Assembly: GCA_016208765.1 (NCBI GenBank)
Contig: JACQXK010000013.1
Location: 1-39,459 of the forward strand
DNA length: 39,459 nucleotides
Source of the DNA: Candidatus Omnitrophota bacterium
GTDB taxonomy: Bacteria > Omnitrophota > Gorgyraeia > Gygaellales > Profunditerraquicolaceae
Direction of reading: 5' to 3'
The translations under genes were made by a program, and so were the position numbers. Positions 1 to 8,676 of the stretch are shown here, in pieces. The notes under the pieces were generated by a model that saw only the letters and a list, made by a program, of their open reading frames with translations, ran no database searches and was not told the DNA's origin. The stretch's first letter is position 1, and each line of letters starts with the position of its first letter.

Positions 1-86
1 CATTGACTACGCCTTCGTCGTCGCGCCTTGCATACGGCCTAAACCCGGGCTTCCAATGTGCCCATTATTTATCGGAGGCTCAGTAA
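1..86. other. GC-rich leader before the glycan operon
   Basis: This stretch has no ORF. It is clearly richer in G and C than the genes that follow, with a run of CG-containing triplets around 16-30 and a short GGGC/GCCC inverted repeat near 47-63. The last part contains GGAGG at 74-78, the ribosome binding site of the first gene. It could be the end of a dispersed repeat or of an upstream gene cut by the window edge. I see no tRNA cloverleaf and no clear promoter. Confidence 0.4.
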
Positions 87-932
87 ATGGATTTATCTGT
101 AGTAATTGCATTTTACCGGGAAGACAAGGAAATTCTTTTTCAATGCCTTGAAGCTTTTAGGAAAAGTGCAGAAGGAATCAAATATGAGATAATCCTCATT
201 AATAACAGCATGCAGCCCCTTGGGCTACCTTCTGATTTGATTGTTATAAATAATGTTAATAATGTCGGTATTGCCAAGGCGAGGAATCAGGGAGTTGCTG
301 TTGCAAAGTCTCCGGTGATTCTTTTCTTAGAGCCGGATATTATTGTAAGTAATCTTTGTGTAAAGAAAATGTTTGATTTTCTGATGAGCCGTAAAGATAT
401 TTCTGCAGTTGCTCCGAAGCTTATTTTTCCGGATGGTTCAGTTCAGCATAATTTCAGGGATTTGCCTTCTATTTTTTATCCGATCTACGAGATATTTTCT
501 TTACCGGTGCGCAATTATAAAACCGAAGATGGATTTTATGATTTTCTTGGGTTGGGTTCATTGATGTTTAAGAAAGAAATTTGGGAGAGGGTTGGTGCGT
601 GTGATGAGCGTTTCATCTATGGGTTTGACGACACAGATTGGTGTAAGCGTGCAAAACAAAAAGGCTTAAAACTTTATTATTACCCGGAAGCAGAAGCAGT
701 CCATTTATTGCATAAGTCAGTTGTTGCTAGCGGAGGGAGGCAGGTTGATTTTTATCTCTGCGAAGTTATCTATTATGCTAAACATTATGGTTTTCTGGCT
801 GGCTTTTTACTTAAGGTTTTTATTATTCTATTTTCATTAGCAAGAATTTTGGTATTAACTTTTAAGCCGTCGCGCAGAGCAACTCGTCATTTACTTCTTA
901 AGCTAATAAAAAGGCTGGTATTTCTTAAATGA
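87..932 (+). CDS. Family 2 glycosyltransferase (WbbL-like)
   Basis: Predicted cytoplasmic, inverting GT-A enzyme that moves a sugar from a nucleotide-sugar donor to a growing surface glycan; WbbL relatives are rhamnosyltransferases, but donor and acceptor cannot be read here. The N-terminus has the GT2 nucleotide-binding start (MDLSVVIAFY) and NVGIAKARNQG around residue 60. LFLEPD near residue 80 stands where the metal-binding DxD or NPD motif lies. GFDDTDWCKRAKQKG near 180 matches the ED-type motif of WbbL-like enzymes. The C-terminal 40 residues are hydrophobic and basic, suggesting membrane association. The ATG at 87 is preceded by GGAGG at 74-78. The gene overlaps the next by ATGA and is the first visible member of the long glycan operon. 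Confidence 0.88.
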   Translation: MDLSVVIAFYREDKEILFQCLEAFRKSAEGIKYEIILINNSMQPLGLPSDLIVINNVNNVGIAKARNQGVAVAKSPVILFLEPDIIVSNLCVKKMFDFLMSRKDISAVAPKLIFPDGSVQHNFRDLPSIFYPIYEIFSLPVRNYKTEDGFYDFLGLGSLMFKKEIWERVGACDERFIYGFDDTDWCKRAKQKGLKLYYYPEAEAVHLLHKSVVASGGRQVDFYLCEVIYYAKHYGFLAGFLLKVFIILFSLARILVLTFKPSRRATRHLLLKLIKRLVFLK

Positions 933-2407
933 GAAATTTGATTTTATTCTTATGTGTACTTTTAGTATTTATTTTAATTTTCTTATCAATTCATGAGCTT
1001 TATCCTTTAGAAGGGGATGATGGCCGCTATCTTGTGGTAGCGCAGTCATTAAGCCTTGGAAAAGGTTTTACGTTGATAAATGCGCCACTTGAACCCCCGG
1101 ACACAAGAGTTATGCCGTTTTATACAGTATTGCTGGGGGGTTTAATAAAGATTTTTGGGGTTAATTTCTTTTTGTTCAGGGTGGTTTCTGCGTTTTTGGT
1201 TTCATTGGCTGCTTTATTCTTGTTCCTTACATATAAAAAACTTGATTTTGATATAAAGATTGGAATATTTTCATTGGTTTTGTTTTTCACTAATGTATAC
1301 ACTGTTTATTCGGGATGGCAGATTTTGACTGAGCCTATTTTTATTTTCTTGAGCGCGTTGTCTATTTATTTAATGCATCTATATTTGGAGAAGAAGAAAC
1401 CAGGTTTCTTTTGGGTAGTTTTTGTTAGTTCAGCCTGTTTTTTATGCAGGTATGTGGGGATATTTTTAATTATTCCTTTTGCGATTATTTTAGCTTGGAA
1501 GAGAGATTTTAAGAAGGCCGTAATTATTTCTGGAGTACCCTTTATATTATTTTGTCTGTGGAATATGCGTACTTTCCTTGTTTCTTCAGGGCCATTTTTT
1601 TATTCTGGAACATATTTTGAAGAGCTTCTGCATAAAGGTGATTATATATCTAACAAAGCAGGGTGGATAAACATTTTTGAACTTTTAAGAAGATCGGTAT
1701 ATTATTTTGTCGTTTATTTGCTTGATGTTGTTCCGGATTATATTATTTATCCTTTAAAATTTCTGGCTCCGTATTCATTGTTATGGCCGATAAAATTAGT
1801 CAGTGGCTTTGCGCTTTCTACTGTTACTTTGATCGGATTTATTTATTGTTTGTTGCGAAAGAATATTTTAATCTGCCTGTATTTCTTATTTTATCTGGCA
1901 ATAATTTTTATTCCTGCTTATGGAGTGAGGTATTTGGTAGTTGTAGGTTTTTTAGTTTATTTATTTCTTGCTTTAGGGTTGGTTAAGATTATAAAAAATA
2001 AGAAGGTGGTTAGTTTTGTGCTTGGGATCTTTTTATTTCTAAATTTGTGGGGTGATTTAAAAGAAAACTTATTTTATAAGAATGCCCCCGAATTAGAAAG
2101 TTATAAAAGGGCTCTTTTATGGGCAAAAGATAATCTTCCGGATGATGCATTAGTAATTGCAAAAAAGAGCTTTAGCGCTTGGTGGCTGGCTAAAAGAAAA
2201 ACATTGGATTATCCTGAAAATAGCGAGTTGGGTGTTTACCTGGGTAAAGGTAGTTATCTTGTCATGGATTCTCGGGATATACTCTCTAGAAGGGAAAGAG
2301 ATGTTTTCCTCAGGTCTTTTGTTTACGGGCATAAGAATTATTTTAAAGAAATCTATGTCGCCCCTGATGGATTAACAAAGATATTTAAGTATGAGCCAGA
2401 GGCGTAA
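929..2407 (+). CDS. Multi-spanning GT39-like glycosyltransferase
   Basis: A 492-residue inner-membrane protein with about ten hydrophobic segments. It resembles the ArnT/PMT (GT39, GT83) families, which transfer sugars from polyprenyl-phosphate donors on the outer face of the membrane. The first helix (residues 1-22) is followed by an extracytoplasmic loop with EGDDGRYLVVAQSL near residue 30; acidic residues at this place act in catalysis in this family. A soluble C-terminal part starts near residue 395. The start overlaps the upstream stop in an ATGA. A second protein of this kind closes the operon at 13336-14970. The sugar donor is unknown. Confidence 0.78.
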   Translation: MRNLILFLCVLLVFILIFLSIHELYPLEGDDGRYLVVAQSLSLGKGFTLINAPLEPPDTRVMPFYTVLLGGLIKIFGVNFFLFRVVSAFLVSLAALFLFLTYKKLDFDIKIGIFSLVLFFTNVYTVYSGWQILTEPIFIFLSALSIYLMHLYLEKKKPGFFWVVFVSSACFLCRYVGIFLIIPFAIILAWKRDFKKAVIISGVPFILFCLWNMRTFLVSSGPFFYSGTYFEELLHKGDYISNKAGWINIFELLRRSVYYFVVYLLDVVPDYIIYPLKFLAPYSLLWPIKLVSGFALSTVTLIGFIYCLLRKNILICLYFLFYLAIIFIPAYGVRYLVVVGFLVYLFLALGLVKIIKNKKVVSFVLGIFLFLNLWGDLKENLFYKNAPELESYKRALLWAKDNLPDDALVIAKKSFSAWWLAKRKTLDYPENSELGVYLGKGSYLVMDSRDILSRRERDVFLRSFVYGHKNYFKEIYVAPDGLTKIFKYEPEA

Positions 2408-2413
2408 ATCGTT

Positions 2414-3562
2414 ATGGAACTAAACAAGAAGATAAGAATTTTGGTTTTTGAGTCAGGGGGTTGGGGCGGTATAGCGCATTATGCCTATAATTTCTCAGAT
2501 GCGCTTTCTAAGACTGGACAAGCCGAGGTGGTACTTTTAACTGACAGGGAATATGAGCTTGAGCGTTTAAAGAGGAATTTTTCTTTGAGAAAGGAATCAA
2601 TACGCGCAAAGCCCTATATTTTAGCTGTTTTTAGAGTAATTAGAAGTATCCTGGTAATTAAGCCTGATGTAATTCATGTGCAGTCGTTAATTACTGCTCG
2701 TAAAGACTGGCTGTTTTTTATTATCGCTCGCCTGTTTAATTTAAAGATTATTTATACTGCGCATAACATTTTACCACATGAAGACTCTGAAAAACAAGCC
2801 AAGGGAATGAGGTTTGCCTTTTCCATGATTTATAAATATTCGCGGAAGATTATTGTGCATTCTCAGTATTCAAAAGATAGGTTGATTTTTATTTTTGGGG
2901 TACCAGAAGAGAAAATCTCTATTATTTATCATGGGGATTATTTGTTTATGCGTCAAAAAGAAATGACACAGAAAGAGGCGAGGAATATTTTGGGGATTGC
3001 TGAGGATAAGAAAGTAATCTTGCAATTTGGCGCAATCAGGGAATATAAAGGGCTTGATACCTTAATTTATGCTTTCAAAATATTTAGTCAACTCAATGAA
3101 AAAGCCCTGCTTCTTGTGGCTGGAAAGCCAATCAGGATCAGTATCTCTAATTACAAAAAATTCATCAAAGAGCTGGATTTGGGTGATAAAATTATCTTGA
3201 AAGATTATTATATTCCGTTTGAAGAGGTAGCGGTCTATTTTTTTGCAGCAGATATTGTTGTTTTGCCTTATACTGAAATAGACATGAGCGGCTCATTGCA
3301 ACTTGCGTATGCTTTTGGTAAGCCCGTGCTTGCATCAAGAAGCGGAAGTTTCCCGGAAATGGTGGAAGATGGCCGCAATGGTTATCTTTTTTCAAGCGGA
3401 GATACTGAAGGCTTAGCATGGTTGTTAGAGAAAGTTTTTTCTGATGAAGCGCTTTTAAAAACAATGGGAGCTCGTTCTCGGGAAATTGCTGATGAAAAAT
3501 TTAGTTGGAGCAGGATAGCCGTTAAAACATTGGAGCTTTATAAAACTGTTGATAGGGTTTAA
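2414..3562 (+). CDS. GT4 glycosyltransferase
   Basis: A 382-residue GT-B fold enzyme, predicted to act on the cytoplasmic face of the membrane. The N-terminal half carries a glycine-rich loop (GGWGGIAHYAYNFSDAL) and IIYTAHNILPHE near residue 115. The C-terminal half has ILQFGAIREYKGLDTLIYAF near 200 and GKPVLASRSGSFPEMVEDG near 300. In place of the usual E-x7-E donor-binding motif it has MSGSLQLAYAFGKPV, so the first glutamate is missing; this is seen in a subgroup of GT4-like proteins and may mean a different donor. It lies 6 nt after the previous gene and 3 nt before the next, so it should be co-transcribed. Confidence 0.85.
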   Translation: MELNKKIRILVFESGGWGGIAHYAYNFSDALSKTGQAEVVLLTDREYELERLKRNFSLRKESIRAKPYILAVFRVIRSILVIKPDVIHVQSLITARKDWLFFIIARLFNLKIIYTAHNILPHEDSEKQAKGMRFAFSMIYKYSRKIIVHSQYSKDRLIFIFGVPEEKISIIYHGDYLFMRQKEMTQKEARNILGIAEDKKVILQFGAIREYKGLDTLIYAFKIFSQLNEKALLLVAGKPIRISISNYKKFIKELDLGDKIILKDYYIPFEEVAVYFFAADIVVLPYTEIDMSGSLQLAYAFGKPVLASRSGSFPEMVEDGRNGYLFSSGDTEGLAWLLEKVFSDEALLKTMGARSREIADEKFSWSRIAVKTLELYKTVDRV

Positions 3563-3565
3563 ATT

Positions 3566-4696
3566 ATGAATATCTTATATTTATCAGATACCGGAGATAT
3601 TATAGGAGGCGGAGAGTTTAGCTTAATTGATTTGCTGAAGAGCTTAGACCGCAGTGAATTTAATCCTTGTGTGGTTATGCCTTTTGAGGGCAGTTTTTCT
3701 GAAATTGTTAAGAAATTGGGCGTTCCGGTTGAGATAGTTTCTCTTAAAAAAATAAAAAACCCGTTAAATATTTTTGCTTCAGTAGCCGCATTAAAACAGC
3801 TTTCTGGTACTATTAAGAAATACAAAATAGATTTAGTTCATTCTAACTCTACAGGAGGAATGGCTTTTTTAGGAAGCCTTGCTGCAAAGTTTAATAAAAC
3901 CCCTTTTGTTTGGCACGTTAGAACTATGGATTGCGGAGTTATTAATTTTGCGCAGGGTTTTTTGGCGACTAAGATTGTGGCAATTTCCAAAGCAACAAAG
4001 AAGAAGTTTTGGTGGTTGCCAAGTAGAAATAAAATTTTAGTAATTTACAACGGAGTGGATTTAAGAAAGTTCAATATTGAAGTTGATAGGTTGGGCATTA
4101 GAAAAAGCCTTGGTTGCGGCGATAATGAATTCTTGGTTGGAACAGTTGGCAGGTATCATGCTATAAAAGGTTATAAATTTTTTATTAAAGCAGCTGGTAT
4201 TGTTTTAAAAGTTATTCCAAGGGTAAAGTTCTTTGTTGTTGGGTTAGATTATGATGAAAATAATAAGATATTGGTTAATCTAAGAAAAAGTGCTAAAAGG
4301 TATAATTTAGAAGATAAAATTACTTTTTTAGATAAGAAAGAGAATACAGTAGAGGTAATTTCTTCGTTAGACGTGTTTGTTTTGCCTTCTTTAACAGAAT
4401 CTTTCGGCAGGGTCTTAGTGGAGGCAATGGCTGCAAAAAAGCCCATTGTTTCTTTTAATGTTGGTGGAGTTTCTGAGGTTATTGAAGATGGCAGGACGGG
4501 CATTTTGGTTAAGAGCAAAGATTATAAAATGCTTGCAGAGAAGATTATATTTTTGCTTCAAAATCCGGAAATGGCAAGATCAATGGGAGATGCGGGCAGA
4601 AGGCGTTGCGAGGAATTATTTGACCTAAATTTATGCGTTAAAATAATTCAGTCTTTATATAAGGAATTACGATATGAAAATAGGGATAGACATTAG
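3566..4696 (+). CDS. GT4 glycosyltransferase
   Basis: A 376-residue retaining GT-B glycosyltransferase. The N-terminal domain begins MNILYLSDTGDIIGGGEFSL, the typical glycine-rich loop next to the acceptor site. The C-terminal domain shows VGTVGRYHAIKGYKFFIKA near residue 190 and the complete E-x7-E motif in TESFGRVLVEAMAAKKP near 295, followed by GGVSEVIEDGRTGILV. These residues bind the nucleotide-sugar donor in GT4 enzymes. The gene starts 3 nt after its neighbour and its 3' end overlaps the next gene by 23 nt, consistent with translational coupling. Donor and linkage are unknown. Confidence 0.9.
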   Translation: MNILYLSDTGDIIGGGEFSLIDLLKSLDRSEFNPCVVMPFEGSFSEIVKKLGVPVEIVSLKKIKNPLNIFASVAALKQLSGTIKKYKIDLVHSNSTGGMAFLGSLAAKFNKTPFVWHVRTMDCGVINFAQGFLATKIVAISKATKKKFWWLPSRNKILVIYNGVDLRKFNIEVDRLGIRKSLGCGDNEFLVGTVGRYHAIKGYKFFIKAAGIVLKVIPRVKFFVVGLDYDENNKILVNLRKSAKRYNLEDKITFLDKKENTVEVISSLDVFVLPSLTESFGRVLVEAMAAKKPIVSFNVGGVSEVIEDGRTGILVKSKDYKMLAEKIIFLLQNPEMARSMGDAGRRRCEELFDLNLCVKIIQSLYKELRYENRDRH

Positions 4697-5759
4697 AGAG
4701 TTAAGAACAGATAGCCTTACTGGCACAGCGCGTATCTTGCGCACAGCTTTGCCGTTGCTGGCTAAAGATAACAGTAATCAGTATGTTCTTTTTGCGAATC
4801 AGTTTACTGATACAGCAAATCTTTTGGCTGCGAATATGAGGATAGTCCGTAGAAAAGAATTCTTTACTTTTTTCTATGATCAGTTTACTTTGCCGGTACT
4901 TTTAAAGAAAGAGAAAACAGATGTGTTTGTTTCTCCATATTTTAAGTGCCCGTTAATTAAGGTTTGCAGGTATGTAGTCTATATCCATGATTTACATTTT
5001 CTAAAACCAATCTTAAGGAAAGGCCTGGAAAAAATAAGGCCGTATTTAATATATTTAAAACTGATTTTAAAGGTAGCAGACAAGGTAATTACCGTTAGCA
5101 ATTTCTCTAAGAAAGAGATATTAAGAATTCTTAAGGCGCCGGTTGAAAAGATTGTAGTGATTTATAATCCTATAGGAGAAAATCTTTTAAGTTTTTTGCC
5201 GGATGAAAATAAAAAAGAAGAGGCCAGGATTAAGTATGGCCTTTTTGGTAAATATTTTCTTTATGTAGGGAATTTCTTTGCTCATAAGAATGTCCAGGGA
5301 TTAATTAAGGCTTATAAAATGCTTTCTAAGAAATTATTAGAGGATTACAATCTTGTTTTAGTTGGTAAAAAAGATGTTAATTTTAGGGGAATACAGGATT
5401 TAATTAATTCCCTTGGATTGCAAGAAAAAATTAAGGTAATAGATTTTGTTTGTGATGATGATATGCCTTATATTTATCATGGCGCAAGCTTATTTATTTA
5501 TCCGTCTTTTTATGAGGGATTTGGATATCCGCCATTAGAGGCATTGGCGTGTGGGGCAAGGGTAATTTCTTCTGATGCCACTTCTTTGCCGGAAGTATTA
5601 AGGGATAAGGTTGTTTATTTTAATCCGCAGTCTCCGGAATTTATTAAAAATGCAATCTTACAAGGCTTAGAGCAGCCTTTACCAAGGGCAGGAGAGTTAT
5701 TGAGTATTTATAAATCAGACAAATTTATAAAGGAGTTTATTCAGAATGTTAGTATTTGA
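4674..5759 (+). CDS. GT4 glycosyltransferase (mannosyltransferase-like)
   Basis: A 361-residue GT4 enzyme. The start MKIGIDIRELRTDSLTGTAR is typical of the mannosyl- and rhamnosyltransferase branch. VYIHDLHFLKP near residue 103 is the acceptor-side motif. YVGNFFAHKNVQGLIKAY near 200 and YEGFGYPPLEALACGARV near 280 give the donor-binding E-x7-E. The ATG at 4674 is preceded by AAGGA at 4661-4665 inside the upstream gene, so the 23-nt overlap looks real and not a start-site artefact. The next gene begins inside the last 14 nt of this one. Confidence 0.88.
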   Translation: MKIGIDIRELRTDSLTGTARILRTALPLLAKDNSNQYVLFANQFTDTANLLAANMRIVRRKEFFTFFYDQFTLPVLLKKEKTDVFVSPYFKCPLIKVCRYVVYIHDLHFLKPILRKGLEKIRPYLIYLKLILKVADKVITVSNFSKKEILRILKAPVEKIVVIYNPIGENLLSFLPDENKKEEARIKYGLFGKYFLYVGNFFAHKNVQGLIKAYKMLSKKLLEDYNLVLVGKKDVNFRGIQDLINSLGLQEKIKVIDFVCDDDMPYIYHGASLFIYPSFYEGFGYPPLEALACGARVISSDATSLPEVLRDKVVYFNPQSPEFIKNAILQGLEQPLPRAGELLSIYKSDKFIKEFIQNVSI

Positions 5760-6387
5760 AGTAATATTTGATAAAATTCGGTTAATTTTCCGTATTTTAC
5801 AGGGCGGGGCAGCTTCTTCTGGATTAATACCTGAGATTATACGTAAGAAGGCTTTGCGGATTTTAAAACATAGTAAAGGCAGGCTTCTTGATGTTGGCTG
5901 CGGAGAAGGATTATTTTTAAAGAATTGTGTTTTAAAGAAAGGCTTGCAATGTTTAGGGGTTGATTTAGTATTTTCCAGCTTGCAAGAAGCCAGAAACAGG
6001 CATCCGCTTATAAATAATTTGATTTTGGCAGACACTAGGTTCTTGCCTTTAAAGGATGATTCTTTGGATTGCGTGGTGATGTTGAATCTCTCAATTAACA
6101 TTGCTCATTATGTTGACTTATTGGTTATTTTTAGAGAGATTAAGCGGGTATTAAGAAGAGATGGAATGGTGGTTTTTGACTTTAGGGAAAGAAACAATTT
6201 TATTAATTACCTTCGGTTTAAATTTCTGCGTTTATATGACAGAAAGGTGCCTATAGTTAATACATACAGCATAGGTGACTTTAAAGATTTCTTTGAAGAT
6301 GAGCAGTTAGAGGTAGAGCAATTGTATTCCATATTCCTGGGGACAGCGAAGTTAGCGGTATTAGGGCGCAAGATAGAAAATGAATAA
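5746..6387 (+). CDS. SAM-dependent class I methyltransferase
   Basis: A 213-residue cytoplasmic methyltransferase of the Methyltransf_11/25 type. Motif I is LLDVGCGEGLFLKN near residue 45. An acidic residue at the end of strand 2 (LGVDLVF) would hold the ribose hydroxyls of S-adenosylmethionine. DSLDCVVMLNLSINIAHY near 104 and FREIKRVLRRDGMVVFDF near 127 are the later Rossmann elements. Within a glycan operon it may methylate a sugar, or cap the chain, but the substrate is inferred only from position. An AAGGAG at 5730-5735 precedes the ATG. It overlaps both neighbours by a few bases. Confidence 0.82.
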   Translation: MLVFEVIFDKIRLIFRILQGGAASSGLIPEIIRKKALRILKHSKGRLLDVGCGEGLFLKNCVLKKGLQCLGVDLVFSSLQEARNRHPLINNLILADTRFLPLKDDSLDCVVMLNLSINIAHYVDLLVIFREIKRVLRRDGMVVFDFRERNNFINYLRFKFLRLYDRKVPIVNTYSIGDFKDFFEDEQLEVEQLYSIFLGTAKLAVLGRKIENE

Positions 6388-7519
6388 GAGAGTTTTATTT
6401 ATAACTTATGATTTTCCTCCTGTTGCAAGCGGGATCTCTACTTATTTTAGCCATCTTTGGAAAGGGTTAAATGGGGTTGATGTGTTTATATTGGCTCCAA
6501 GATTGCAAAATGATGATGAAACTGACAGAAATTATTCGCACAAAGTTTTACGCTATCAAAAGTTTTTCGGTTTAAAGTTTTTGCGTGTTTTGGCTTTGAT
6601 TCCTCTTATTGCTCTCCAGATTAAAAAACACAAGATTGATACGATTTTCTGTGGAGTGCCGGTAAGCTTAGGTTTTTTAGGGCGGTTATTTAAGAATATT
6701 TTTGGTTTGCCTTACGCGGTCTTTTATTACGGTGGAGAGTTTGATAAATTTAAGAAGAATGTTTTTATTTTTAACATATTAAAACAAAATCTAAAACAGG
6801 CGGATGCAGTAATTACGATCAGTGATTTTACTACAAATGAAGTTCTTAAGTTTGATATTAAGCCTGAAAGAATAACTAAAATTACTCCTGGAATTGATAC
6901 AGATAAATTTAGGCCAGGGTTAGATATTTCAAAGTTAGAAAATAAATTTGGCTTGAAAGGGAAGGCCGTGCTTTTGACAGTTGCGCGTCTTGTTAAAAGA
7001 AAAGGCATTGATTCGGTGATTATGGCTTTACCTAAAGTTATTCAGCAAAATAAAAACATAAAATATCTTATTGTTGGTGTTGGTAGTGACGAAAAATATT
7101 TTAGGGATTTGGTAAGGGATAATAGGCTTAGCGAATATGTTGAATTTGTAGGCATGGTTTCAGATGGCGAGCTTCCTTTGTATTATAATGCCTGTGATAT
7201 TTTTGTGATGCCAAATAAAAAAACTTATGGGCGGGAAGTGCTTGAAGGTTTTGGTATTTCGTTTTTAGAGGCCTCAAGCTGCCAGAAGCCGGTTATCGGA
7301 GGATTGTCAGGCGGCTCTGCTGAAGCAGTAGTTGATGGAAAAACCGGATTGTTAATTGATTCAGAGAATATAGAGTTATTGGCGGAGTTGATTCTTAGGT
7401 TAATTAATAATCAAGCTTTCACAGATGAGTTAGCCAAAAACGCAAGGGTGCGCGCAGAGAAAGAGTTTAATTGGCGGCAAAGATCCGAGCAGTTAGGAAA
7501 AATAATATTTAATATATGA
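6380..7519 (+). CDS. GT4 glycosyltransferase
   Basis: A 379-residue GT-B enzyme. The N-terminus (FITYDFPPVASGISTYFSHL) is the glycine-containing loop of the PimB/PimA-like branch. AVLLTVARLVKRKGIDSVI near residue 195 and the full E-x7-E motif in LEGFGISFLEASSCQKPVIG near 290 identify the donor site. GGSAEAVVDGKTGLLID follows as in active family members. The gene overlaps the methyltransferase by 8 nt and the next gene by 4 nt. The sugar it adds cannot be told from sequence alone. Confidence 0.88.
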   Translation: MNKRVLFITYDFPPVASGISTYFSHLWKGLNGVDVFILAPRLQNDDETDRNYSHKVLRYQKFFGLKFLRVLALIPLIALQIKKHKIDTIFCGVPVSLGFLGRLFKNIFGLPYAVFYYGGEFDKFKKNVFIFNILKQNLKQADAVITISDFTTNEVLKFDIKPERITKITPGIDTDKFRPGLDISKLENKFGLKGKAVLLTVARLVKRKGIDSVIMALPKVIQQNKNIKYLIVGVGSDEKYFRDLVRDNRLSEYVEFVGMVSDGELPLYYNACDIFVMPNKKTYGREVLEGFGISFLEASSCQKPVIGGLSGGSAEAVVDGKTGLLIDSENIELLAELILRLINNQAFTDELAKNARVRAEKEFNWRQRSEQLGKIIFNI

Positions 7520-8676
7520 TTCCGTTTATTTCGCAAAGATTTTTCACTAAAGATTTTCTTAAATCATTCTTTGTAAAGGATATTGACGGTGAGCTAAAAC
7601 TAATCCTGGAAGAAAATTATGCCAATAAGGAAATTCTTTATACTAATTGTGCAAAGACTGCTTTATACGTGGTGTTAGCTGTTTTAAAGAAAAGGCTTGC
7701 TCGTAAGAAAGTAATCCTGCCAGCATATACTGATTCAGGGTTAATTGCTGTAATTAAAAAAGCAGGGTTAGTTCCTGTTTTATGCGACAACAGCCTCAAG
7801 GATTTTAATCTTGATTTGGATAAGGCTATAACCTTGTTAGATAATGATGTGTTAGCTGTAGTTTCGCCGTGTATGTTTGGTGTTCCGCAGGATTTAGAAG
7901 TATTTAATAAATTTTGTTTTGAACGCGGCATATATTTGATAGAAGATTTTGCGCAGGGTTTTGGCTCAATTTTTAGAAATAAATCCGTAGGTAACTGCGC
8001 GCCTTTTAGCTTTACAAGCCTTGCCCGCGGGAAAAATGTTTCTACTTATAGCGGAGGTGTGCTTTTTGCAGACAAGGAATTTGCCGTTGATATTCGGCAG
8101 GAGATTGATAAATTAGTCAAGCCGTGTTTATTTAATGATTTAAAAGAGTTTATTCTGTATATATTGGTTTGTATTTTAAGCCATCCTTTGATGTATTCTT
8201 TTATTGGGATATTTGCCTCTGGTTTTAAGAAGCAGAAGCCTGTTTTTAATTTTAAATTGGGCCAGTTGTCACAATTAAAGAAGCATTTATTGTATGCGAA
8301 TTTATTAAATTTGAATAAATTAGTTTTGCCAAAGATAAATCTCGGTAAACATCTTTACCTCCGGCTGAAAGATAAGACCAGCCAGATATTGATTCCTCAA
8401 ATTAGCGAAGAGATGGTGGTTTGTTATAATCGTTTTCCGGTAATTGTTAAAGATAAGGAAAAGCTATTTATTTATAAGGAAAAGTTAAATAGGTCTGGTA
8501 TTGAAGCAAGCTGTTTTTATGGAAAAGCCTTATTTGATTTTTATCCGGATTTAGTTCAGCAGCAGGATAGAGGCGAATTTATAAATACTAAAATACTGGC
8601 TGAGAATTTGTTAGTTTTCCCTGTAAATTGTTTCATGAATAAGAAAAACATTAGTAGCATACTAAATATATTATGA
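7516..8676 (+). CDS. DegT/DnrJ/EryC1/StrS-type PLP aminotransferase homologue
   Basis: A 386-residue fold-type I PLP protein of the family that makes amino sugars from keto sugars. TNCAKTALYVVLAVL near residue 43 corresponds to the phosphate-binding region. Glu143-Asp144 with Ala146-Gln147 (IEDFAQGFGS) match the EDxAQ motif whose Asp pairs with the pyridine nitrogen. Lys173 in SLARGKNVSTYSGG is the likely Schiff-base lysine; it lies a few residues later than in classical SFxxxK members, as in an outlying branch of the family. The usual histidine before FGxPxD is replaced (PCMFGVPQD). It probably provides an amino sugar for the glycan, though acceptor and sugar are unknown. ATGA overlaps occur at both ends. 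Confidence 0.75.
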   Translation: MIPFISQRFFTKDFLKSFFVKDIDGELKLILEENYANKEILYTNCAKTALYVVLAVLKKRLARKKVILPAYTDSGLIAVIKKAGLVPVLCDNSLKDFNLDLDKAITLLDNDVLAVVSPCMFGVPQDLEVFNKFCFERGIYLIEDFAQGFGSIFRNKSVGNCAPFSFTSLARGKNVSTYSGGVLFADKEFAVDIRQEIDKLVKPCLFNDLKEFILYILVCILSHPLMYSFIGIFASGFKKQKPVFNFKLGQLSQLKKHLLYANLLNLNKLVLPKINLGKHLYLRLKDKTSQILIPQISEEMVVCYNRFPVIVKDKEKLFIYKEKLNRSGIEASCFYGKALFDFYPDLVQQQDRGEFINTKILAENLLVFPVNCFMNKKNISSILNIL

